From positions 1 to 7,591 of the forward strand of contig PKCW01000186.1 of assembly GCA_002862965.1 (NCBI GenBank): DNA of 7,591 nt. Direction: 5' to 3'. This stretch comes from Pseudomonadota bacterium. GTDB lineage: Bacteria; Pseudomonadota; Gammaproteobacteria; UBA5335. Positions 1-6,090 of this stretch are shown in pieces. How positions within the stretch are numbered: the stretch's first letter is position 1; each line of letters begins with the position of its first letter. A program made the position numbers and the translations under genes. A model generated the notes under the pieces. That model was not told where the DNA came from. It worked only from the letters and a program-made list of their open reading frames with translations, and made no database searches.

Positions 1-1
1 G

Positions 2-241
2 CTGATGATCGTCCAGCTCGTCGCCAGCGGACGCGGCCTGACCACGCTGCCGCAGTGGGCGGTGACGCAGGCGACCGCGAGCGGGCTGTTGATCACCCGG
101 CCGCTGGGCGAGCAGGGCTTGTGGAGCACGCTGCACGCCGCCATCCGCAGCGAGGATGGCGAGGTGGCCTATCTGAACGAATTCATCGAGATGGCGCGCA
201 GCAAGTGCTTTGCCACGCTGGCGGGGCTGCGGCCGGCCTGA
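2..241 (+). CDS. metR: MetR-type LysR-family transcriptional regulator, C-terminal fragment
   Basis: This is the last 79 codons of a gene that enters the window already in frame, ending at TGA 239-241. The visible part is the end of the effector-binding domain of a LysR-type regulator. The stretch QLVASGRGLTTLPQWAV, followed by a GLWSTLHAAIR segment, closely resembles the C-terminal region of E. coli MetR (a conserved ALPxWVV strand, then GEGLWSRLYAAVR, as I recall it). MetR binds homocysteine and activates metE/metH and related methionine genes in the cytoplasm. The N-terminal helix-turn-helix lies outside the window, so DNA binding cannot be judged. The gene is in tandem with nrdAB but separated from it by 395 bases containing an apparently independent promoter, so it is probably not in the same operon. 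LysR family is near certain; MetR itself is likely but rests on about 78 residues. Confidence 0.75.
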   Translation: MMIVQLVASGRGLTTLPQWAVTQATASGLLITRPLGEQGLWSTLHAAIRSEDGEVAYLNEFIEMARSKCFATLAGLRPA

Positions 242-272
242 AGCGTCCATGCCCTGCCCGCGCGTTCAGCGC

Positions 273-301
273 TTGCAAGCGCGGGAGCCGTCCCTTATCT
301 T
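273..301 (+). promoter_or_regulatory. Putative sigma70 promoter for the riboswitch-nrdAB transcript
   Basis: TTGCAA (273-278) and TATCTT (296-301) each match the -35 and -10 consensus at 4 of 6 positions and are separated by 17 bases. Transcription would start near 308, just at the 5' edge of the riboswitch P1 helix, which is where it should start. The -35 sits in a GC-rich dyad: CCCGCGC at 257-263 can pair with GCGCGGG at 279-285. Each hexamer is only a moderate match, so the position relative to the aptamer is the main support. Confidence 0.35.
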
Positions 302-304
302 GTG

Positions 305-500
305 CATCGTCTTCGGTGCATCCACTAAATGTTGTGTGTGCTTGCAGGGAATCCGGTGCGAATCCGGAACTGTCGCGCAGCGGTAAGGAGAAACGAAGGT
401 CGCCCGGCATCACCGCCAGGCACTGCCCGCGAGGGTGGGAAGCCGCGACCGTAGGCGCTCGCAAGAGCCTGTCTCCAAGTCCGAATACCTGCCGAGGATG
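305..500 (+). ncRNA. Cobalamin (B12) riboswitch aptamer
   Basis: This is a cis-acting RNA that binds adenosylcobalamin or a related cobalamin and normally lowers expression of the downstream gene. Recognised parts, in order: the P1 5' strand CTTCGG (311-316); a P2 hairpin closed by TGCA (317-320) with TGCA (343-346); the GGGAAtCCGG core with the P3 helix CCGG (353-356) and CCGG (364-367); the conserved CGCGCAGCGGTAA core (374-386); a GGGAAG element (437-442); and the 3' B12 box AGTCCGAATACCTGCC (478-493), which matches the consensus rAGYCMGgAgaCCkGCC at 14 of the 16 positions compared. P1 closes by pairing 311-316 with CCGAGG 492-497 (six pairs, one of them G-U). The riboswitch lies 137 bases upstream of nrdA, with no other gene between. 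Pairings were worked out by hand; the exact ends are approximate. Confidence 0.93.
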
Positions 501-636
501 GCCTCGTCCGGCGTTGCCGGGAGAGCTCGAACCCGAGCCTTCGCGTCAAAGGTCTCGTCGGCGCCGCCTGTTCATCCGGCCGGGGCGTCCGTGAGCCCGC
601 GCGTCGGCCCGACCCGGTATCCACTTGGGAGGCGCC
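493..636 (+). promoter_or_regulatory. Riboswitch expression platform and nrdA leader with ribosome binding site
   Basis: This structured leader joins the aptamer to nrdA. CGAGG (493-497) is part of the P1 3' strand but can instead pair with CCTCG (502-506) around the loop ATGG, so ligand-bound P1 and this hairpin exclude each other. Further short hairpins are CCGGC 508-512 with GCCGG 516-520, and GCTCG 525-529 with CGAGC 534-538. GGCGCCGCC (560-568) can pair with GGAGGCGCC (628-636) with one mismatch, hiding the nrdA Shine-Dalgarno GGAGG (628-632), which stands 4 bases before the ATG. No T-rich tract follows any of the hairpins, so control of translation is more likely than an intrinsic terminator. 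The pairings are visible; which of them form in vivo is inference. Confidence 0.5.
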
Positions 637-3453
637 ATGCAGACCGACATCCTCGCTCCATCCGCGACGGCTCGCCCGTCCAGCCCGTACAACCCCCTGC
701 CCCCATCGCCATCGGCAGCGCAGCCGGTCGCGACCTTGCGGGTGATCCGCCGCAACGGCGAGCTGACCGCCTTCGATGCCGGCAAGATCGCGGTCGCGCT
801 CGGCAAGGCGTTTCTGGCGGTCGAAAACGCCGATGGTCCGGCCTCGCGCCGCATCCACGAGCTCGCCGCCGAACTCACCGCGCAGGTGGCCGGCGCCCTG
901 CATCGCCGGCTGCCGCCCGGCGGCACCGTGCACATCGAGGAGATCCAGGATCAGGTGGAGCTGGCGCTGATGCGCGCCGGCCATCACAAGGTCGCGCGCG
1001 CCTACGTGCTCTACCGCGAGGCGCGCGCCCACCACCGGCAGGCCACGCAGCCGGCGGTGCCATCGTCTGCCGAGACCCTGCAAGTCATCACCGCGGACGG
1101 CCGCGGCGCGCCGCTGCCGCTGGCCGAACTCGAAGCCGTCATCGCCCGCGCCTGCACGGGGCTCGCACACGCCGAACCGGCGCCGGTGCTGGCCGAGCTG
1201 CGCCGCAATCTCTACGACGGCATGCCGATGGCGGAGGTGGGTCAGGCGCTGGTGATGAGCGCGCGCACGCTGATCGAGCGCGATCCCGACTACAGCCGCG
1301 TCGCCGCCCGCCTGCTGCTCGACGTGCTGCGCCGCGAGGCCGGCGAGGTGCTGGCGCTGCCGCCGGTCGATGCCGCGACACCGCCGCAGCAAGGGTACGC
1401 CGACTATTTCCGCAGCTATCTGGCGTGCGGCGTGCAGGCGCAGCGCCTCGACCCGCGTCTGCTCGAGTTCGACCTGGGCGCCTTGAGCGCGGCGCTCGAA
1501 CCGGCGCGCGATCTGGACTTCACCTATCTGGGCCTGCAGACGCTCTACGACCGCTACCTGCTCGACCTCGACGGGCGCCGCTTCGAGCTGCCGCAGGCGT
1601 TCTTCATGCGCGTGGCGATGGGGTTGGCGCTCCATGAGGTCGACCGCGAGACCCGCGCCATCGAGTTCTACCGGCTGCTCTCCAGCTTCGCCTTCATGAG
1701 CAGCACGCCGACGCTGTTCAACGCCGGCACGCTGCGCCCGCAGCTCTCCTCCTGCTACCTCACCACCGTGCCGGACGACCTCGACGGCATCTTCGGCGCC
1801 ATCCGCGACAACGCCCTGCTCTCCAAGTTTGCCGGCGGCCTCGGCAACGACTGGACGCGGGTGCGCGGGCTTGGCTCGGTCATCAAGGGCACGCACGGCA
1901 AGAGTCAGGGCGTGGTGCCCTTCCTCAAGGTCGCCAACGACACCGCGGTGGCGGTCAACCAGGGCGGCAAGCGCAAGGGCGCGGTCTGCGCTTACCTCGA
2001 GACCTGGCACATCGACATCGAGGAGTTCCTCGAACTGCGCAAGAACACCGGCGATGAGCGCCGCCGCACCCACGACATGAACACCGCCCACTGGATTCCC
2101 GACCTGTTCATGCGCCGGGTCTGCGAGGAGGCCGACTGGACGCTGTTCTCGCCGGACGAGACGCCCGACCTGCACGACCTGGTCGGGGCGGACTTCGAGG
2201 CGCGCTATGTCGAGTACGAGCGGCTCGCCGCGGCCGGCCGCCTGCGCCTGCACAAGCGGCTGCCGGCGGTGCAGCTGTGGCGGCGGATGCTCTCGATGCT
2301 GTTCGAGACCGGCCATCCCTGGCTCACCTTCAAGGATGCCTGCAACCTGCGCTACACCAACGGGCATCAGGGCCGCGTGCACGGCTCCAATCTGTGCACC
2401 GAGATCACCCTGCACACCAGCGATGCGGAGATCGCCGTCTGCAATCTGGGCTCGGTCAACCTCGCCGCCCACCTGGACGAGGCGGGGCTCGACGAGGCAA
2501 AGCTCGCGCGCACCGTCGCCACCGCCATGCGCATGCTCGACAACGTCATCGACATCAACTGGTACAGCGTGCCGCAGGCGCGACGCTCCAACCTGCGCCA
2601 CCGCCCGGTCGGCCTTGGGATCATGGGCTTTCAGGACGCCCTGCACCGGCTCCGGCTCGCCTACGCCTCATCGCCCGCAGTCGAGTTCGCCGACCGCGCG
2701 ATGGAGCTGATCAGCCATCACGCCATCGCGGCATCGTCCGCGCTCGCCGCCGAACGCGGCCGCTATCCGAGCTATGAGGGTTCGCTGTGGAGCCAGGGCA
2801 TCCTGCCGCTCGATTCGCTCGCGCTGCTGGCGCAGACGCGCGGCGAGACGCTCGAGGTCGATCGCAACGCCACGCTCGACTGGGCGGGCCTGCGCGAGCA
2901 GGTGCGCCGCCAGGGCATGCGCAACGGCAACCTGTTGGCGATCGCGCCGACCGCGACCATCGCCAACATCTGCGGGGTGAGCGCCTCGATCGAGCCGACC
3001 TTCCAGAACCTGTTCGTCAAATCCAATCTCTCCGGCGAGTTCACCGTCGTCAACCCTTATCTGGTGCGCGAACTGCAGGCGCTGGGGCTGTGGGACGCGG
3101 TGATGATCAACGATCTGAAGTACTACGACGGCAGCCTGGCGCCGATCGCGCGGGTGCCGGCGGAGCTGAAGGCGCGCTATGCCTGCGCCTTCGAGATCGA
3201 CCCGGTCTGGCTGGTGGAGGCGGCGGCGCGGCGGCAGAAGTGGCTGGATCAGGCGCAGTCGCTGAACCTCTACGTCGCCGAGGCCTCGGGCGCGAAGCTC
3301 GATGCGCTCTACAAGCTCGCCTGGCGGCGCGGCCTCAAGACCACCTATTACCTGCGCACCCGCGGCGCCACCCATCTGGAGAAGGCGGCGCCCACGCCGG
3401 ACGCGGCACTGCACTGCGCGATCGACAACCCCGACTGCGAGGCCTGCCAATGA
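637..3453 (+). CDS. nrdA: Class Ia ribonucleoside-diphosphate reductase, alpha (large) subunit
   Basis: This is the catalytic subunit that reduces ribonucleoside diphosphates to deoxyribonucleotides in the cytoplasm, in complex with NrdB. It has 938 residues from ATG 637, against 761 in E. coli; the extra length is an added N-terminal ATP-cone. Residues 1-30 are a Ser/Pro/Ala-rich tail. ATP-cone 1 (about 33-130) has the intact opening VIRRNGELTAFDAGKI. A second, degenerate cone (about 147-235) occupies the place of the E. coli cone. The catalytic barrel follows. Key residues are all present: redox pair C373 and C602, active-site N585, thiyl-radical C587 and E589 (in NLCTEI), phosphate loop PTATIA (771-776), radical-transfer Y904-Y905, and the C-terminal shuttle pair C934 and C937. 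A TTG at 625 is in frame but would start inside the Shine-Dalgarno, so ATG 637 is preferred. nrdB overlaps the stop codon. Regulation by the upstream B12 riboswitch is expected. Confidence 0.98.
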   Translation: MQTDILAPSATARPSSPYNPLPPSPSAAQPVATLRVIRRNGELTAFDAGKIAVALGKAFLAVENADGPASRRIHELAAELTAQVAGALHRRLPPGGTVHIEEIQDQVELALMRAGHHKVARAYVLYREARAHHRQATQPAVPSSAETLQVITADGRGAPLPLAELEAVIARACTGLAHAEPAPVLAELRRNLYDGMPMAEVGQALVMSARTLIERDPDYSRVAARLLLDVLRREAGEVLALPPVDAATPPQQGYADYFRSYLACGVQAQRLDPRLLEFDLGALSAALEPARDLDFTYLGLQTLYDRYLLDLDGRRFELPQAFFMRVAMGLALHEVDRETRAIEFYRLLSSFAFMSSTPTLFNAGTLRPQLSSCYLTTVPDDLDGIFGAIRDNALLSKFAGGLGNDWTRVRGLGSVIKGTHGKSQGVVPFLKVANDTAVAVNQGGKRKGAVCAYLETWHIDIEEFLELRKNTGDERRRTHDMNTAHWIPDLFMRRVCEEADWTLFSPDETPDLHDLVGADFEARYVEYERLAAAGRLRLHKRLPAVQLWRRMLSMLFETGHPWLTFKDACNLRYTNGHQGRVHGSNLCTEITLHTSDAEIAVCNLGSVNLAAHLDEAGLDEAKLARTVATAMRMLDNVIDINWYSVPQARRSNLRHRPVGLGIMGFQDALHRLRLAYASSPAVEFADRAMELISHHAIAASSALAAERGRYPSYEGSLWSQGILPLDSLALLAQTRGETLEVDRNATLDWAGLREQVRRQGMRNGNLLAIAPTATIANICGVSASIEPTFQNLFVKSNLSGEFTVVNPYLVRELQALGLWDAVMINDLKYYDGSLAPIARVPAELKARYACAFEIDPVWLVEAAARRQKWLDQAQSLNLYVAEASGAKLDALYKLAWRRGLKTTYYLRTRGATHLEKAAPTPDAALHCAIDNPDCEACQ

Positions 3454-4574
3454 GCTTTTCGATGCCGATGAACGGGAGTACGGCGATGTCGCTGAACTGG
3501 GATGAAACCGACGCGGCCGTGGTCGGCGCACCGGCGACCCCTCTGCCGCCGCCCGCGCAGGCGCCGGCACTGGCGCCGGTGAACGCCGCCGACAAGCGCG
3601 TGCTCAACGGCCAGACCGACATCAACCAACTGGCGCCGTTCAAGTATCCCTGGGCCTGGGAGTATTTTCTCAACGCCAACAAGAACCACTGGACGCCGCT
3701 CGACATCAACATGGCGCAGGACATCCACGACTACCGGCACGCGCTCAGCCCCGCCGAGCGCCACGTCTACGAGAACGTGCTGGCCTACCTCACCACCGCC
3801 GACATCCTCGCCATGCGCAACATCGGCCTCGCCGTGATGGAGAAGATGAGCGCGCCGGAACTGCAGATCTACCAGGCGCGGCAGGTCTACGAAGAGGCCC
3901 TGCACACCTGGACCTACCAGCACTGCATCGAGACGCTGGGACTCGATCAGGCCGAGATCTACAACCGCTACCGGGTGGTGCCGGCGATCCACGCCAAGAT
4001 CCGCATCGCCAACGCGCGGCTCGCCAGCATCCTGCAGCCGGGGCTGGATCTGCGCGACCCGGCGGTGCTGACCGACTTCGTGATGGCCTATCTGTTCTTC
4101 GCGGCGGTGTTCGAAGGCTGCTGGTTCTTCAACGGCTTCTCGCCGATCTTCGCGCTGCAGCGGCGCGGGCTGATGAAAGGCACCGCCGAACAGTTGCAGT
4201 ACATCATGCGCGACGAGGTGCTGCACAGCGGCTTCGGCATCCGCGTGGTGCGGCAGATTTTGCAGGAAGAGTCGCTCACGCTCGACCCGGACGCGCTTGC
4301 CGCGATGTGGCAACAGGCCGAGGCCGCCGAGGTCGCCTATGCCGAGTATCTCCTGCCGCAGCCGATCCTCGGTTACAGCGCCGAGCTGCATGTCGCGCAG
4401 TTCCGCTACATCGCCAACCGGCGCGCGCACCAGTTGCGCATCCCCGAACCCTTTGCCGACGCCGTGGAGGCCCTGCCCTGGCTGGACGAACAGGCCAACC
4501 TGCGCAAGGAGAAGAACTTCTTCGAAACCCGGGTGACGGAATATCAGGCCGGCGCCGGGCTGCGCTGGGAGTGA
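3450..4574 (+). CDS. nrdB: Class Ia ribonucleoside-diphosphate reductase, beta (radical) subunit
   Basis: This subunit houses the diiron-tyrosyl radical that starts catalysis in NrdA. It has 374 residues from ATG 3450, whose ATGA overlaps the nrdA stop, with GAGG (3439-3442) 7 bases upstream; this suggests translational coupling. An alternative ATG at 3486 (362 residues) also has a good Shine-Dalgarno (GGGAG 3474-3478, spacing 7), and its product MSLNWDE looks more like usual NrdB N-termini. Residues 27-43 are a Pro/Ala-rich linker. E. coli-equivalent metal ligands are D118, E149, H152, E222, E256 and H259. The radical tyrosine is Y156 (H152 plus 4), with F226 and F230 forming its pocket. W81 and D255 match W48 and D237 of the transfer path, and Y365 near the C-terminus matches Y356. 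Because Y156 is present, this is a tyrosyl-radical enzyme rather than the Phe-containing class Ic. No ferredoxin-like maintenance gene follows. Confidence 0.97.
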   Translation: MSFSMPMNGSTAMSLNWDETDAAVVGAPATPLPPPAQAPALAPVNAADKRVLNGQTDINQLAPFKYPWAWEYFLNANKNHWTPLDINMAQDIHDYRHALSPAERHVYENVLAYLTTADILAMRNIGLAVMEKMSAPELQIYQARQVYEEALHTWTYQHCIETLGLDQAEIYNRYRVVPAIHAKIRIANARLASILQPGLDLRDPAVLTDFVMAYLFFAAVFEGCWFFNGFSPIFALQRRGLMKGTAEQLQYIMRDEVLHSGFGIRVVRQILQEESLTLDPDALAAMWQQAEAAEVAYAEYLLPQPILGYSAELHVAQFRYIANRRAHQLRIPEPFADAVEALPWLDEQANLRKEKNFFETRVTEYQAGAGLRWE

Positions 4575-4816
4575 GGCCGTTGCCGGCCCGAGTCGGCGCC
4601 GCCGGGACGCCCGCCGATGTAATTTGTCGGCGATGGCGCGCCTCTCCGGCATTTCCGCCGTCCACGCTAAAGGCATGCAGCGCCGAGTCGATATTCCGCT
4701 GGATGATTCAGCTCCTGATCAACATCGTGCTGACGCGACAGCGCTATGGCTGCGGGAGATGAGACTCACGGTTTTTGCATATTTCGGTTTGCCAATCATG
4801 GGCGGGAGTGAATCGC
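4575..4816 (+). other. Spacer after nrdB with weak hairpins; GC content falls here
   Basis: I see no gene in these 242 bases. Two stem-loops could mark the end of the nrdAB transcript: CCGGC (4583-4587) with GCCGG (4601-4605), and CGCCGA (4612-4617) with TCGGCG (4627-4632) around a 9-base loop. Neither is followed by a T tract, so a standard intrinsic terminator is not evident. From about 4675 the sequence becomes visibly less GC-rich, before the next gene begins. GGGAG (4804-4808) is the likely ribosome binding site of the following gene. I could not identify a convincing promoter. Confidence 0.4.
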
Positions 4817-6043
4817 ATGTCAGGTGCTTACTTCGTCGACGGGCAAAGAGGTGTCATTGCCATGTCGCGTTGGCGCTGCCGGAACGAAAGCAAGGAACTT
4901 CAAGACCTCCTCGAGACAACCCCAGACTTGTTGCCGGGGGAACAGATCGATCCGGAGAATCCACGGCGGTGGCTGCTCGTCAAACGGGAAATGCCGGTGC
5001 CGAGCCCCCAGACGGGCGCAGACCGTTGGAGTCTCGATTTTTTCTTCGTGGATCAGGATGCGATTCCAACGTTTGTCGAGTGCAAGCGCTTTGCAGATAC
5101 ACGGTCGCGTCGGGAAATCGTGGGCCAGATGCTTGAATACGCAGCCAGCGGCTACTATTACTGGACGAAAGAAGAGCTTGTAGGATTGGCGGAAGCGGAA
5201 GCCAAAAAAAGAAATCTCACGCTTGAAGATTGTCTTCGATCATTGGAGCCATACGATGAAGTCGAGGCGGACGAGTTTTTTGAGCGGGTTCAGCAGAACC
5301 TTCGGGAAGGTCTTCTGAGGATCATCTTTTTTCTTGATGAGTCTCCCATGGAGCTGCGCAGTGTGGTGGATTTTCTGAACAAGCAGATGGAGCGCTCCGA
5401 GGTTCTTTTGGTTGAGGCTCGTCAGTTTTCTTACGGCGATATGAAGATCCTTGTTCCAGCCTTGTTTGGCTACACCGAAGAAGCGCGAAAGGCGAAGATG
5501 TCTGTAGCAATTCCGATGAAAGAAGCGCGGAGAAAGTGGGATCGAAATGCTTTCTTCATCGATGCGAGAGCGAAGCTTCAGGATGAGGATGTCAGGCGAC
5601 TGGAAGTGCTATATGACACCTTTTTGAAAAATGGTTGTGGGGTTACCTTTGGAAGCGGAAACGCCAATGGGTCTTTCAATGTCAAAGTCATTGAAGTTTG
5701 TGAGCGCTCCCTGTTGACAGTCAACTCTGCGGGAAATCTGATTTTCAATTTCCCATGGATTCACGGCACGGATCGATCGCGGCAAGCCAGAGACCGCTTG
5801 AGGAAAGTGGTCGTCGAAGAGATGGGATTGGATGTCGCCGATAACTATACGCAGAAATGGCGCACGTATAAGATCGCAGAATGGAGAGATAAGTCCGACG
5901 CTTTGAAGGAATCGGTGGGTCGGCTTATTGAGGAACTCAGAGCGTCACCAACGGGTGAAGGCCACATTTTGGCGGGCGCTCCTAACGCGTGCTCGGAAGT
6001 TCCGAGCAAAAGGGTCGGGGACGGCGCTGGGGTGCTGCGGTGA
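4817..6043 (+). CDS. Stand-alone PD-(D/E)XK nuclease-fold protein of unknown role (NucS/DUF91-like N-terminal domain)
   Basis: The product has 408 residues. ATG 4817 is preferred because GGGAG (4804-4808) lies 8 bases upstream; ATG 4862 (393 residues) is possible but has a more distant AGAGG. The N-terminal part reads as a PD-(D/E)XK nuclease core: an acidic helix ESKELQDLLE (24-33), D74 in SLDFFFVDQD, then E88-C-K90 in VECKR, then helix IVGQMLEYA, which holds a RecB/Cas4-style QxxxY motif (Q104, Y108). This order (E, D, ExK, Q) is seen in DUF91/NucS-like and related nucleases acting on DNA ends or branched DNA. Residues about 150-230 (DEFFERVQQNL, then SVVDFLNKQMERSEVLLVE) resemble a conserved extension I recall from uncharacterised relatives. 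The C-terminal half is unrecognised. There is no signal peptide or membrane segment, so it is probably cytoplasmic. GC of about 47 % in sampled lines, against 78 % in a sampled nrdA line, points to transfer. The fold is fairly sure; activity and role are unknown, with a defence or DNA-repair role only a guess. Confidence 0.85.
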   Translation: MSGAYFVDGQRGVIAMSRWRCRNESKELQDLLETTPDLLPGEQIDPENPRRWLLVKREMPVPSPQTGADRWSLDFFFVDQDAIPTFVECKRFADTRSRREIVGQMLEYAASGYYYWTKEELVGLAEAEAKKRNLTLEDCLRSLEPYDEVEADEFFERVQQNLREGLLRIIFFLDESPMELRSVVDFLNKQMERSEVLLVEARQFSYGDMKILVPALFGYTEEARKAKMSVAIPMKEARRKWDRNAFFIDARAKLQDEDVRRLEVLYDTFLKNGCGVTFGSGNANGSFNVKVIEVCERSLLTVNSAGNLIFNFPWIHGTDRSRQARDRLRKVVVEEMGLDVADNYTQKWRTYKIAEWRDKSDALKESVGRLIEELRASPTGEGHILAGAPNACSEVPSKRVGDGAGVLR

Positions 6044-6090
6044 TCGCGGAGAAAAACGGCGCCGTTCAACGAGCGCCGGCTCGAAAAGCT

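Noticed and set aside
625..639. TTG 625 as the nrdA start
   Set aside because: The Shine-Dalgarno GGAGG 628-632 lies downstream of this codon and correctly positions ATG 637; the four extra residues (MGGA) have no support.
435..1637. A 400-codon plus-strand frame with an ATG at 498 opening before nrdA
   Set aside because: It starts inside the riboswitch and overlaps nrdA in another frame, with Arg/Ala-rich shadow composition. GAGG touches the ATG at 498 with no spacing, so it is not a usable leader-peptide start.
325..2646. A 773-codon minus-strand open frame across the riboswitch and nrdA
   Set aside because: It is antisense to nrdA in GC-rich DNA, low in complexity (Arg/Ala/Gly/Val/His-rich), matches no family I know, and runs through the riboswitch.
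2787..3449. Upstream extension of the nrdB frame into nrdA
   Set aside because: The frame is open for over 200 codons before ATG 3450, but the product is Arg/Ala/Gly-rich shadow sequence of nrdA; family homology begins only at the 3450-3486 region.
4583..4632. Intrinsic terminator for nrdAB
   Set aside because: Two stems can be drawn but there is no T tract after either, so I describe them only as weak hairpins.
3348..4676. A 442-codon minus-strand frame opposite nrdB
   Set aside because: It is a shadow of nrdB with repetitive Val/Arg/His composition and no recognisable domain.
4624..5136. A 170-codon plus-strand frame in the spacer after nrdB
   Set aside because: It overlaps the nuclease-like gene in another frame, its composition is unconvincing, and I recognise no motif.
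4675..6043. Transposon or integron boundaries around the low-GC block
   Set aside because: I looked for flanking direct or inverted repeats and a transposase or integrase and found none; only the base composition suggests transfer.
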